Source of the DNA: Actinomycetota bacterium
GTDB lineage: Bacteria > Actinomycetota > Thermoleophilia > Gaiellales > F1-60-MAGs149
Direction: 5' to 3'
NCBI GenBank assembly: GCA_005798855.1
Contig: SYIF01000034.1
Location: 1-35,745 of the forward strand
Length of the DNA: 35,745 nt
Part shown: piece by piece, positions 1-9,503 of the stretch
Layout: each line of letters opens with the position of its first letter
How positions within the stretch are numbered: the stretch's first letter is position 1
Made by a program: the position numbers and the translations under genes
The notes under the pieces: generated by a model
What the model saw: the letters and a program-made list of their open reading frames with translations, nothing else
What the model was told of the DNA's origin: nothing
Database searches by the model: none

Positions 1-24
1 CTCTCCCAGCTGAGCTATGGCCCC
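1..24 (-). tRNA. Partial tRNA (5' end only, probably tRNA-Ala), truncated by the window edge
   Basis: Reverse complement reads GGGGCCATAGCTCAGCTGGGAGAG, a typical tRNA acceptor 5' strand plus D-arm. Confidence 0.75.
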
Positions 25-148
25 AGGGTGGCGACTCGGTGCAACGTGCACCCGAACCGCGTCGGAGATACTACCCGACCCCTGCCGGAGGGTATGTCGC
101 CTGATCTTGGCAATGCTGTTGTTCCCCTGCACCGGCTACCGTACGCGG

Positions 149-931
149 ATGCCCCATGCCTTTGACCTGAGTGGCCGGACTGCACTCGTGACGGGTGCCG
201 GGTCGGCCGATGGAATTGGCTTTGCCACCGCCCGCCTCCTTGCACAACAAGGTGCGCAGGTCGTCTTGGCCGCGACCACGGAGCGCATTCACGAGCGCGC
301 GACCGAATTGCGCGCGCTCGGATTCGACGCCACGGGCATCGTCGGTGATCTCACGCAGACCGAGGTCGCCAAAGCCCTCGTTGAGACCGCAACCGCGACC
401 CTCGGCGGGCTCGATATCCTCGTTAACAACGCTGGCATGACCCAGACCGGCGTGCAGGTTGACGAAGCATCGCTAGCGGATCAGCCGCTCGACCACTGGG
501 AGCGACAGTTGCAGATCACGCTGATGACAGCGGTGTACGTAACGCGCGCGGCAATCCCCCACATGCGGCGCAATCAGTACGGGCGGATCGTGATGGTCTC
601 GAGCGTCACTGGCTCGATGGTCGCAATTGACGGCAGTAGCGCCTACGGCACCGCTAAAAGCGGGGTCGATGGTCTGATGCGGAGCACGGCACTCGAAGAG
701 GGACGCAACGGCATCACCTGTAACTCTGTGGCTCCCGGCTGGATCCATACAGGCTCGGCACTACCCGACGAGATCGTCGCAGGAAACCACACGCCGATTG
801 GTCGTCCGGGACGCCCCGATGAGGTCGCCGCGGTCGTCGCATTCCTCGCCAGTGACGAGGCGTCATACGTGACGGGCCAGCCGTTTGTTGTCGACGGTGG
901 CAACACGATCCAAGAGGCGAAGTGCGGATAA
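149..931 (+). CDS. SDR family NAD(P)-dependent oxidoreductase
   Basis: [32 protein letters not shown] (YxxxK) and VVDGG. The ATG at 149 ([16 protein letters not shown]) is preferred over the ORF start at 17. Confidence 0.9.
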   Translation: MPHAFDLSGRTALVTGAGSADGIGFATARLLAQQGAQVVLAATTERIHERATELRALGFDATGIVGDLTQTEVAKALVETATATLGGLDILVNNAGMTQTGVQVDEASLADQPLDHWERQLQITLMTAVYVTRAAIPHMRRNQYGRIVMVSSVTGSMVAIDGSSAYGTAKSGVDGLMRSTALEEGRNGITCNSVAPGWIHTGSALPDEIVAGNHTPIGRPGRPDEVAAVVAFLASDEASYVTGQPFVVDGGNTIQEAKCG

Positions 932-1998
932 TGCTCGACGCGCACGACGTGATCGTCGTTGGTGCTGGTATCACCGGACTCGCCGCCGCTACCCGCTTCG
1001 CCGCCGCTGGACTGGACGTGCTGGTCCTGGAGGCACGCGATCGTGTTGGTGGGCGACTACTGAGCGTCTCCTCCAAGGACGGGCACCACGGTGTTGATCT
1101 CGGTGCATCTTGGTTTTGGGGCGACGAGGCACGCGTGTACGAATTCGCCCACAACCTCGGTCTCGCCACACATGCGCAGCACATCGCAGGAGACGCTCTT
1201 TTTCAGACGGGTGAGGGCGTGCAGCGGCTCGAGGGCAATCCAATCGATGCGCCCGCACTGCGCTTCCGAGATGGTGCGCAGTCCCTTCCGCTCGCGCTCG
1301 CAACCAGCCTCTCCTCCTCGATTCGATTCGCGGAGCCTGTCCATGGGTTGCGCATCGTCGGCGATGGTGACGCTGCGCAGGTCGCGGTCGCGCATCGGGG
1401 CGGCACGACGCACGCACGGTGCGTCGTGGTTGCCGTACCACCCGCGCTCGCGGTAACGGACATCGTCTTCGAGCCAGCACTGCCCATCGAACTCGAGCGG
1501 CTGGCCAAGCGCACACCCATCTGGATGGGAACAACGACGAAAGTTGTTGCAGAGTACGAGGCGCCGTTCTGGCGGCGCGACGGTCTGGCGGGCTCTGCGA
1601 TCAGCTACAGCGGTCCGCTGCGAGAACTGCACGACCTTGGCGGCCCCGGCGACCAAGCAGCCGCGATTTTCGGCTTCGCGATACCCACGTCTGAGCCCCT
1701 CGAGCGTAACGCGATCATCGCGCAACTGGTGGCACTGTTCGGGCCACAGGCACGTGCTCCTCTCGCCTTGCACGTGAAGGACTGGCGAACCGAGCGGTGG
1801 ACCTCACCCGCCCATGTAGAACAGCTCAGCGCGTACGACACCTATTCCGACCCCCGCTATCGAGACGCGATTCACGAGCGTATCTGGTTGGCCTCCACCG
1901 AAACCGGCCCCGACCACGCTGGACACATCGAGGGCGCATTGGCAGCAGCCGAGGTGGTAGGCAGAACTGTCTGCGGCCTTCTCGGCGCTCAACAGTGA
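931..1998 (+). CDS. FAD-dependent amine oxidase / flavin monoamine oxidase family protein
   Basis: DVIVVGAGITGLAAATRFAAAGLDVLVLEARDRVGGR dinucleotide-binding motif; C-terminal GHIEGALAAAEVVG. TAATG overlap with the SDR gene. Confidence 0.88.
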   Translation: MLDAHDVIVVGAGITGLAAATRFAAAGLDVLVLEARDRVGGRLLSVSSKDGHHGVDLGASWFWGDEARVYEFAHNLGLATHAQHIAGDALFQTGEGVQRLEGNPIDAPALRFRDGAQSLPLALATSLSSSIRFAEPVHGLRIVGDGDAAQVAVAHRGGTTHARCVVVAVPPALAVTDIVFEPALPIELERLAKRTPIWMGTTTKVVAEYEAPFWRRDGLAGSAISYSGPLRELHDLGGPGDQAAAIFGFAIPTSEPLERNAIIAQLVALFGPQARAPLALHVKDWRTERWTSPAHVEQLSAYDTYSDPRYRDAIHERIWLASTETGPDHAGHIEGALAAAEVVGRTVCGLLGAQQ

Positions 1999-2029
1999 TC
2001 GGCGACGACGCGCTAGCACCGCGGCGAGC

Positions 2030-2320
2030 CTACGTCTCCCAGTCGAACTCACCCGAGGCCTGCGTGTCGGACCAACCGGTCTCTTCCGTCGCATCAGCCG
2101 TGGCGTTCGTCTCCCAATCGAGGCGCACTGCTGGGTGCTCGCCCGTCTCTTCCTCTTCGATACGCGCGCTGTCTTCGGTCTTGAAGAGCGCGTGATTATC
2201 GAACGGATCTGCGGGGATGAACTCTTCGAGCGGCATATCCTGCTCAAGAGTCGAATTCTTCCGCTTGAGTACAAGATGTTCTTCGATGATTGAGGCGAAC
2301 AACGTCTGATCGTCCGACAT
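2030..2320 (-). CDS. Small acidic hypothetical protein
   Basis: MSDDQTLFASIIEEHLVLKRKNSTLEQDMPLEEF... with a GGAGG-like SD (ggaggtctccatg on the minus strand). Confidence 0.6.
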   Translation of the reverse strand: MSDDQTLFASIIEEHLVLKRKNSTLEQDMPLEEFIPADPFDNHALFKTEDSARIEEEETGEHPAVRLDWETNATADATEETGWSDTQASGEFDWET

Positions 2321-2432
2321 GGAGACCTCCCTGGTCGGGTTTTCGTTCAAACAACGCTACGCAGTGTATCCCGGGCACGTTTTGCGTGCGGGGATTGTCG
2401 ACGAATCGTGACAGGAGGAGTACTCTGCCTAG

Positions 2433-3515
2433 ATGCCTAAAAGCGCTCCGTTGAGCGAAAACGCGCTAGTCCGGATCGTCGACGAGGCGACGGCGATCTG
2501 TGCCGTTCCCGCGCCTACTTTTGCAGAGTCGCTGCGTGCTGCGCTCGTGCAGGACCTACTGGCCGAGGCCGGCCTCGCGGCACAGATTGACGCGGCGGGC
2601 AATGTCGTCGCATGTGTCGGCGCCGACGGGCCGGCACTCGCCTTGGTCGCTCACCTTGACACCGTCTTTCCGAACCTTACGACGATCCCGATCGTGCGCA
2701 ATGGGGTTCGCTTGACGGGTCCGGGCATTGGCGATAATGCGCTCGGCATCGCCGCCATGGTGCACGTCGCGCGCGAGTTGGCACATACGCCGCCGTCCCG
2801 TCCCGTGCTGTTTGCGGCGACCGTTGGTGAGGAAGGACTCGGCGATCTCAGTGGCGTCACAGCGTTGCTCGACACGGAGCCCATTCGTGCGCTGATCGCC
2901 ATCGAAGGACATGGCATCGATTGCCTCGCGATCGGTGGCGTAGCCTCGATTCGCCTGCGTGCAGAGTTCTCCGGTCCCGGTGGCCATTCGTGGAGCGACC
3001 GCGGGCGCGGCAGTGCCATTCATGCCCTGATTGGGGCGGGCGAGCGAGCACTGGCCGCCGCTGCACCCGCGGCGTTCAACATCGGTGTGATCGAGGGCGG
3101 CACGACCGTCAATGCGATCGCCCAGTCCGCGACGATGGTGATCGATATTCGGCACGGCGATCCACGCATTGTCGATGCTGCACGCATTCGTGTAGAGCGC
3201 GCGCTCACAACTGCTTTACCCGGTGACGTGAGCGTCAAGGTGACGCTCGTCGGCAACCGTCCCGGTGGCGCAAACCGCCCGAACGATCCGCTGCTCGAAG
3301 CAGCTCGAGCGGCACGCTCTGCCGTCGGGTTGGGGCCTGCCGATGAGATCTTCGCCTCGACTGACGCCAATGCGGCATTTGCACGCCAGATCCCAGCAGT
3401 TGGCATCGGTATCACGCGCGGCGACTTCGCACATCGAGAGGACGAGTGGATCGCCGTGCCTCCAATCGCAATGGGTGTCGCCAGCCTGCTCGAATTGGTG
3501 CGCCGTCTCGACTAG
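2433..3515 (+). CDS. M20 family metallopeptidase
   Basis: ALVAHLDTVFP, GIGDNALGIAAMVHVA, TVGEEGLGDL, GGHSWSD. Confidence 0.87.
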   Translation: MPKSAPLSENALVRIVDEATAICAVPAPTFAESLRAALVQDLLAEAGLAAQIDAAGNVVACVGADGPALALVAHLDTVFPNLTTIPIVRNGVRLTGPGIGDNALGIAAMVHVARELAHTPPSRPVLFAATVGEEGLGDLSGVTALLDTEPIRALIAIEGHGIDCLAIGGVASIRLRAEFSGPGGHSWSDRGRGSAIHALIGAGERALAAAAPAAFNIGVIEGGTTVNAIAQSATMVIDIRHGDPRIVDAARIRVERALTTALPGDVSVKVTLVGNRPGGANRPNDPLLEAARAARSAVGLGPADEIFASTDANAAFARQIPAVGIGITRGDFAHREDEWIAVPPIAMGVASLLELVRRLD

Positions 3516-3553
3516 CGACGGCACGAACCGGGTACGCGCCATCCAGGCCCACT

Positions 3554-3574
3554 CGCCATCCTCGGAGGATGGCG
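3554..3574. terminator. Candidate terminator or regulatory hairpin
   Basis: CGCCATCCTCGGAGGATGGCG: perfect inverted repeat with a 1-nt centre, just downstream of the M20 peptidase. No strong U-tract. Confidence 0.4.
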
Positions 3575-3694
3575 TTACAGAGTTGCAGGCGCCGATGATT
3601 TCTTTCCCACGTGTCCGAAAACCCAGCAAATGGATGAGAAGCACAGTAGAATAAAGATCACTTGCACGTCTGCTGTCTTTAAGGGAGATTCTTC

Positions 3695-4255
3695 GTGATC
3701 GCTGTCATCGTTATCGTCGTCATCGTCATCGTTCTCGCAGTGATCGTTGCGGGCACGTACAACGGTCTCGTCCAGGCACGTAACCGCTGCGACGAGGCGT
3801 GGAGCAGCATCGATGTTCAGCTCAAGCGCCGACACGACCTGATCCCGAACCTTGTCGAGACCGTCAAGGGCTACGCGAGCCACGAGAGCGAGGCCTTCGA
3901 GAAGGTCAGCAACGCGCGTGCCGCTGCGATGAGTGCAAAGAATCCAGGTGAGAGCGGCGTCGCAGAAGGCTTTCTGAGCCAGGCACTTGGTGGCCTGTTC
4001 GCAATCGCCGAGGCGTACCCGCAGCTTCGTGCCGTCGAGTCCTTTACGCAACTCCAAGCTGAGTTGTCGAACACCGAAGATCAGATTGCCGGAGCACGAC
4101 GCCTCTATAACGGCAATGTGCAGACGTACCTGACAAAGATGCAGCAGTTCCCCGGTGTCCTAGTAGCCGGTCCGTTTAACTTCGAGACGCGCGACCTCTT
4201 CGAACTCGACGTGCCGAGCGATCGTGAGCCCGTCAAGGTTGACTTCTCCGGGTAG
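3695..4255 (+). CDS. LemA family protein
   Basis: N-terminal TM segment, then YNGLVQARNRCDEAWSSIDVQLKRRHDLIPNLVETVKGYASHE. Confidence 0.93.
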   Translation: MIAVIVIVVIVIVLAVIVAGTYNGLVQARNRCDEAWSSIDVQLKRRHDLIPNLVETVKGYASHESEAFEKVSNARAAAMSAKNPGESGVAEGFLSQALGGLFAIAEAYPQLRAVESFTQLQAELSNTEDQIAGARRLYNGNVQTYLTKMQQFPGVLVAGPFNFETRDLFELDVPSDREPVKVDFSG

Positions 4256-4304
4256 GACAGCCCGCGCCGCCGATCGTCGTAATTCGGGTATTCTGCTTCC
4301 TCAT

Positions 4305-4377
4305 GGGCCCGTAGCGCAGTTGGGAGCGCGCCTGGATCGCACCCAGGAGGTCGGCGGTTCGATCCCGCCCGGGTCCA
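4305..4377 (+). tRNA. tRNA-Ala(CGC)
   Basis: Acceptor GGGCCCG/CGGGTCC with a G3-U70 pair, anticodon loop ATCGCAC flanked by CCTGG/CCAGG, T-arm GGCGGTTCGATCCCGCC. Confidence 0.93.
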
Positions 4378-4380
4378 CTC

Positions 4381-4408
4381 CTCAGCCGGCCATCTCGCGC
4401 CGGCTGAG
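4381..4408 (+). terminator. Hairpin directly after tRNA-Ala, close to the SD of the next gene
   Basis: CTCAGCCGGC-catctcgc-GCCGGCTGAG, perfect 10-bp stem. Confidence 0.55.
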
Positions 4409-4422
4409 CCTGAGGAGGCGTC

Positions 4423-4854
4423 ATGGACGGACTCATCGCAGGACACGACATTGGTACCGATCTCGCCTTGCAGATCGTTGCTGCAGCCCGACGTGAGGCC
4501 GAACGTCAGGGCCATCTCGTCTCGATAGTCGTCGCCGATCGCGCCGGCAATCCGATCGCCACTGCGCGCATGGACGGCTCACCGATCGGGGCGTACTTCA
4601 TCGCTATCGACAAGGCCTACTCCTCCGCGCTATGGAACTGCCGCACGGGTGAGATGGCAGAGCCGAGCATGCCGGGCAAGGGCGACTGGGGCTTCGCGAA
4701 GACTATCGGTGGCCGCATGATCGTTTTCGCCGGCGGCGTCTCCGTGCGCAAAGACGGCGTTCAGATCGGCGCGATGGGCATCTCCGGTGCCCTCAGCGAG
4801 GAGGACCAGGCGATGTGCCTGGCCGCTCTCGCGTCGCTCGGTCTCGAGGGGTAA
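4423..4854 (+). CDS. Heme-binding protein, GlcG/HbpS (DUF336) family
   Basis: VSIVVADRAGNPIATARMDGSPIGAYFIAIDKAYSSALW and GGVSVRKDGVQIGAMGISG. Confidence 0.82.
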   Translation: MDGLIAGHDIGTDLALQIVAAARREAERQGHLVSIVVADRAGNPIATARMDGSPIGAYFIAIDKAYSSALWNCRTGEMAEPSMPGKGDWGFAKTIGGRMIVFAGGVSVRKDGVQIGAMGISGALSEEDQAMCLAALASLGLEG

Positions 4855-4863
4855 CAGCCGACG

Positions 4864-5367
4864 ATGGACGTCATCCTCATCCGTCATGCGATTGCCGAAA
4901 AGCGCGACCTAGACCGCTGGCCCGAGGACGCTCTTCGACCCCTGACCGACTACGGACGCGAGCGCTTCGCCCCCGCCGCATGCGGCATCACCGAACGCGT
5001 CGACCGAGTCGACATCGTCCTTGCCAGCCCGTACGTGCGAGCCTCGCAAACTGCGGACATCCTCGCCGAAGAGGCAGGCTGGCCCGAACCCGATGTCTGC
5101 ACCGAACTCGCAGCCCACGCCCCCGTCACTGACGCGCTGGTCGTGCTGACTCGCATGCCAAGCGACATCACTGTCGCCTGTATTGGTCACGAGCCAAACA
5201 TGACCATCCTCGCCCAAGCGCTCTTACGCCCGAAGGATGCCCACGATCTCGGCTGGTTCAAAAAGGGTGGCGCCGCCCACGTGCGCTTCAGGAAAGGCAC
5301 CGTCGTCGGTGGCGGACGCTTGCTCTGGGCCTGCACGCCTAAAGAACTCCGGCAGCTCGACGCGTAA
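4864..5367 (+). CDS. sixA: Phosphohistidine phosphatase SixA-like (histidine phosphatase superfamily)
   Basis: MDVILIRHAIAEKRDL, LTDYGRERF, SPYVRASQTADIL, CIGHEPNMT. Confidence 0.85.
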   Translation: MDVILIRHAIAEKRDLDRWPEDALRPLTDYGRERFAPAACGITERVDRVDIVLASPYVRASQTADILAEEAGWPEPDVCTELAAHAPVTDALVVLTRMPSDITVACIGHEPNMTILAQALLRPKDAHDLGWFKKGGAAHVRFRKGTVVGGGRLLWACTPKELRQLDA

Positions 5368-5407
5368 TCAACTTTGCTTTGGGGTCGGACCCCTAAGCAA
5401 AGTTGAT
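5367..5407. repeat. Long palindrome with a GGGGTCGGACCCC core (terminator-like or REP-like)
   Basis: Arms ATCAACTTTGCTT / AAGCAAAGTTGAT (13 bp, perfect) around TGGGGTCGGACCCCT, between convergent genes. Confidence 0.75.
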
Positions 5408-5417
5408 GGCGAAAGTC

Positions 5418-6848
5418 CTAAAACACATCCCACGTAATCTGTTTCGTCTCACTCATCGCGTCCAAAATGTGCGTTGACAATTCGCGACCAGCACCCGACT
5501 TTTTGGCACCACCAAATGGCGCCATTTGATCCCAATAGTTCGTTGTTTCGTTGATGTGGACGGTGCCGTGGCAGAGCTCTTCGGCGTAGCGCCAGGCCGT
5601 GCGGAGGTCTTCGGTGAAGACCGCGGCGGTGAGGCCGAACTCTGTCTCGTTAGCGATGCGGATTGCCTCGTCATCGGTGTCGAACATGATGATCGGGGAG
5701 ACAGGGCCAAACGTCTCTTCTTGAGCGATGCGCATGTCACTCGTGACGCCAATCAGGACCGTGGGCTCGTGCAAACGACCCTCTGAGCCGCCACCATAGA
5801 CAACCGTGGCACCCTTGGCGACCGCGTCGGCGATGTGCTCCTGCGTACGCACGAGATTCGTATCGGTCGCCAGTGGACCCATATCCGTTGCCATGTCGAG
5901 TGGGTCACCGAGCTTGAGTGCTTTCGTGCGCTCCACGAGCAACTCAACGAAGCGATCCTGCACGTCGCGATGGACGAGGATGCGCTCGGCGGCCGTGCAG
6001 CACTGGCCCGCCAGGTAGAAGCAGCCCGTGATCGCAGCGTCGGCTGCGTGCTCTAGATCGGCATCGGCACGCACGATTTGCGGACCATTGCCACCCAACT
6101 CGAGCACACGGTTCTTGAGGCCCGCGTCACGCGCAACCTTCTCGCCCGTCGTGACCGACCCGGTAAAGACCACCGTGCCGACCGAGTCGTGGCGCACGAG
6201 CTCGCCACCAATGTCGCCACGCCCGTGCACGAGGTTGATCGTGCCGGCCGGGAAGCCCGCCTCGTGCAACACCTCGACGAACATGTTGGCGCAGATCGGT
6301 GCGATCTCCGACGGCTTCCAGACCAGCGTGCAACCGAGAGCCAGGCCGTAGACGATCGGAATGCCCGCGATATCGACGGGGAAGTTCCAGGGGCTGACTG
6401 CTGCAACGACACCGATCGGCTCTTGCACGATCATGATCCGCTTGGAGCCATTGCGCTCCTGCGTGGAAGGCAAGACCTGCCCTCGGTAGCGAATCACGTC
6501 CTCGGGGGCACGCCGGAAGTGATCGACGGTGAACTCCTCCATCTCCTCGATCGCCTCGCGAATCGTCTTGCCGGTCTCGCGCGTGATCATCTCGGCGATC
6601 TCTGGATTGCGGCGCTCGCAGACCTCAAAGGCGTTTCGACAGATGTCGACGCGCTTCATCAGCGGCATGCGACGCCATGCTGGGAAGGCATCGGCCGCAG
6701 CCTTAACGGCGGCATCCAGCTGCGCACTTGAGGCCGCATTGACCGAGCCAACGAGACTGTTGTCCCACGGGCTGTGAACCTCGATCAGCTCGCCCTCGCC
6801 TGCGTGCCACTCGCCCGCGATAAATGCGCCCGGATGCACTGTTGTCAT
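5418..6848 (-). CDS. Aldehyde dehydrogenase family protein
   Basis: VSPWNFPVDI, FTGSVTTGEKVA, LELGGNGPQIV, GQCCTAAERI, QEETFGPVSPI. Start placed at MTTVHPGAFIAGEW. Confidence 0.92.
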   Translation of the reverse strand: MTTVHPGAFIAGEWHAGEGELIEVHSPWDNSLVGSVNAASSAQLDAAVKAAADAFPAWRRMPLMKRVDICRNAFEVCERRNPEIAEMITRETGKTIREAIEEMEEFTVDHFRRAPEDVIRYRGQVLPSTQERNGSKRIMIVQEPIGVVAAVSPWNFPVDIAGIPIVYGLALGCTLVWKPSEIAPICANMFVEVLHEAGFPAGTINLVHGRGDIGGELVRHDSVGTVVFTGSVTTGEKVARDAGLKNRVLELGGNGPQIVRADADLEHAADAAITGCFYLAGQCCTAAERILVHRDVQDRFVELLVERTKALKLGDPLDMATDMGPLATDTNLVRTQEHIADAVAKGATVVYGGGSEGRLHEPTVLIGVTSDMRIAQEETFGPVSPIIMFDTDDEAIRIANETEFGLTAAVFTEDLRTAWRYAEELCHGTVHINETTNYWDQMAPFGGAKKSGAGRELSTHILDAMSETKQITWDVF

Positions 6849-6937
6849 GACTCCCCCTCGATCCTCAACAATCATATGTAGGTAGCGTAGCCAATCGGCG
6901 GGGTTCGAATCCAGCCGCGACAAAACTGCTTGTCCAC

Positions 6938-6981
6938 AAAAAAGGGCCCCCGAGGCCGGCCGAAGCCGACCCCAAGGGCCC
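6938..6981 (-). terminator. Rho-independent terminator downstream of the APC permease
   Basis: On the minus strand: GGGCCC..GGGGTCGGC TTCG GCCGGCC..GGGGGCCC followed by TTTTTT. Confidence 0.85.
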
Positions 6982-6996
6982 GAGTACTACGAGGAA

Positions 6997-8574
6997 CTAG
7001 TCGCCCGAAGGAGCAGACGGTCCCATCAGTTCATAGGCATGCGCAGAAGGCTGCTCGTCCGAGGGATCCTTGAACGAGAACTTCTTTCCAGCCTGATACT
7101 GGCCAACAACAAAGCCCACAACGGCAAGAACCATCGTGCCAACAAAGATGCCGATTGCGAGCCAGAAATAGCCCGTGACGTAGCCCGTTGGATCCGACTC
7201 CGCCTTCGTCCAATCGACGAGATAGCCGGTGTACTTCATGTAGATCACACCGAAGATCGTGCCGATCACGTTGACGACGGCGCAGACCCATGCAGCCGCG
7301 ATCCAGAACCCACCCAGCTTGAGCGGGCGGGGCCAGTTAGGCCGGTCACGTCGCAGGAGGAGGAAGCCTGTGAGGGCCAGGATATGTGCGAGCACGTAGC
7401 CAATGTTGCCGGCGAGCAGTGTGAACAGCAGCGACGGCATCATGAACAAGAGAACCAGGTTGAGCAGCATGTCGAAGGCCATCGCGCGCCCAGGAACGTT
7501 CTGCTTATTGAGCTTGCCGAGCCACCTGATCGTGAGGCCTTCTTTCCCCATGGAATACAAGGCGCGAGATCCGTCCATCGTTGCCGTGTTCATCGAGAGC
7601 AGGAGACCAGCGCAGAGGAACACGGTAAAGACAGCGCCAAGGAACGTGCCAACGGTTACGTCGAGCGCTGTCGTGAGAAATGCGATGTACGTCGGATCGG
7701 CGGCGATCGCGTCCATGCCGATCGCGGCAACGACCGTGAGTGGCAAGAGCAGCGAGAGCAGTCCGCCCATGACGGCGGTCGATGCGACTGCCTTCTTGGT
7801 GTCGTTCTTGGTGTCGTGGTACTCAGGAGAGAACGTTGCGGGAGCCTCGGGGAAGTACGAGGACCATGCGATCACCCAGAACCAAACAATGCCAAGGATG
7901 ATGGCCTGGCCCATACCTGGCGTGCCACCGTAGAACTCGACGTTCGCATCGATCGTGGCGGTGTTCCAGACGAAATCAATGTTGCTGAGCTGTCCCTTGA
8001 TGATCGGGATGAACGCCAAGGCGGCAACGGGGAGCACCATCATGACGCCGGTTGCGTACGAGAACCAGACGGCGGGGCGCATGCCGAAGTAGTTGAACAA
8101 AAAGCACGCCAGGATGCAGGCAGCACCGATCAGGCGTGGATAGGTGACGTCCATGAACAGGAGCGGCGTCGACCAAAGGAGCGCGTCGGGGTTGAACCGC
8201 GAAAGCAGCAGCGTGCCGATAATACCGCCGTAGATGGCGAGCACCGACGACCATGCGAACCAGTAGCCGAAGGTCGCAATTGGGCCGGCGAGCGAGAAGT
8301 GCTGGCGCCAACCTTCCTTAGCGAACATCGACAGGCCACCCGACTTGTCGGGGAACATTGCCGCGGGCTCAGCGTAGATGTACGCCGAAAGTCCACCAAT
8401 GAGTGCGGACAAGAACCAGATGGTCGCCGCCCAGACTGGTCCGAGTGTGAGTGTGGACCCAGCGATACCCGCCAGAATGAATCCTGGCCCTGCGAGTCCA
8501 ATAACGAATCCGTCATACCACTGCATAGTCTTGACCAGACCAATCTGATCGAGCGATACCTCAGCTCCTGGCAT
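6997..8574 (-). CDS. APC family amino acid permease
   Basis: Many TM segments, GFGLAGPGFILAGIAG-like start, FWVIAWSSYFPEAPATFSPEYHDTKNDTKKA. SD aaggaggagac before MPGAEVSLDQ. Confidence 0.85.
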   Translation of the reverse strand: MPGAEVSLDQIGLVKTMQWYDGFVIGLAGPGFILAGIAGSTLTLGPVWAATIWFLSALIGGLSAYIYAEPAAMFPDKSGGLSMFAKEGWRQHFSLAGPIATFGYWFAWSSVLAIYGGIIGTLLLSRFNPDALLWSTPLLFMDVTYPRLIGAACILACFLFNYFGMRPAVWFSYATGVMMVLPVAALAFIPIIKGQLSNIDFVWNTATIDANVEFYGGTPGMGQAIILGIVWFWVIAWSSYFPEAPATFSPEYHDTKNDTKKAVASTAVMGGLLSLLLPLTVVAAIGMDAIAADPTYIAFLTTALDVTVGTFLGAVFTVFLCAGLLLSMNTATMDGSRALYSMGKEGLTIRWLGKLNKQNVPGRAMAFDMLLNLVLLFMMPSLLFTLLAGNIGYVLAHILALTGFLLLRRDRPNWPRPLKLGGFWIAAAWVCAVVNVIGTIFGVIYMKYTGYLVDWTKAESDPTGYVTGYFWLAIGIFVGTMVLAVVGFVVGQYQAGKKFSFKDPSDEQPSAHAYELMGPSAPSGD

Positions 8575-8670
8575 GTCTCCTCCTTCGATTACGTCCGGCT
8601 CTCCATCCGGTTCTCCTTTAGCGTAGCGCGTCCACTTGCCGTTGCCTAGAGTTGCGTTCACACTGTCTTA

Positions 8671-9033
8671 ATGGTTCCCCCTCCGATCGTCATCAAATGT
8701 GAGTGCGGCGTAGAAACGCGTGGCACTGCAGGGTCCTTGATCCATTGTCAGGGCTGCGGGCTGAAGTACGACACAGCCTCGGAGGCGCAGATGTTGGAGA
8801 CGGTGGCGGCAAAGACGCAACGCCAGTTTCGCTACCTCTCGCGCGCTGGCATCGGGCTTGTGGGGTTGTGCGGTCTCGGTGGCCTCTATCTCTATACGAC
8901 ACCCGGCCTGCTTGTGGGCGCTGCGATTGGGGCGGTGTTCTGGTACGTGCTGTTGATGCCGTTTATGAAGAAGCGCATGATTGCGAAGGCAACGTCGCTT
9001 TACACTCCGACGATTTCACCGCACCGCAAATGA
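8671..9033 (+). CDS. Small zinc-ribbon-like membrane protein, hypothetical
   Basis: CECGVETRG...CQGCGLKYD with two hydrophobic segments; divergent from the permease. Confidence 0.6.
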   Translation: MVPPPIVIKCECGVETRGTAGSLIHCQGCGLKYDTASEAQMLETVAAKTQRQFRYLSRAGIGLVGLCGLGGLYLYTTPGLLVGAAIGAVFWYVLLMPFMKKRMIAKATSLYTPTISPHRK

Positions 9034-9497
9034 CCACAGCGGTGCGCGGCCGCGCGCCGGATGAGGTGGTGGTGACGGAGCCCAGCAAGCGCAAGCCGGT
9101 GATGCTGGTCTCGCTCGACATTGGTTTCGATGCAGCGGCGATCACGATGGCGATTTCGTCGGCGGGTGATGCTGGCGCAGATCTGTTGATCTGTCTTGGG
9201 GTGACGCTGCCGGTCGCGAATGCGAATGCTGCGGCGCGGCGAACGATGGGCAATCCGGTGGTGCGTGAACAGATCGCCGAGATCATCCAGGAGGCCGAGA
9301 TGGCAGGCGTAAAGTCCTATCATCTCGTCTACAACACGCCACGCCCATTAGCGGCGACGATCGGCGTCGCCAAGTCGCGCGAGGTTGGTCTGCTCGTCTT
9401 CGGCCCCGATCGCAAGCGCTACGGCCGTCTGCGCTTTCGCCTGCACGCACGCACGTTGCGTCGCAAAGCCGGCTGTCTCGTCTGGCCGCTCGAGTAG
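9030..9497 (+). CDS. Hypothetical protein, possibly universal-stress-protein-like
   Basis: ATGA overlap with the upstream gene; MLVSLDIGFDAAAITMAISSAGDAGADLLICLG...VGLLVFGPDRKRYGRLRFRLHARTLRRKAGCLVWPLE. Confidence 0.6.
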   Translation: MTTAVRGRAPDEVVVTEPSKRKPVMLVSLDIGFDAAAITMAISSAGDAGADLLICLGVTLPVANANAAARRTMGNPVVREQIAEIIQEAEMAGVKSYHLVYNTPRPLAATIGVAKSREVGLLVFGPDRKRYGRLRFRLHARTLRRKAGCLVWPLE

Positions 9498-9503
9498 ACC
9501 GGA

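Noticed and set aside
6078-6731. 217-aa plus-strand ORF
   Set aside because: Shadow of the aldehyde dehydrogenase gene.
7039-8649. 536-aa plus-strand ORF
   Set aside because: Exactly antisense to the APC permease; composition (R/E/D/H-rich, no motif) is typical of a GC-rich shadow ORF.
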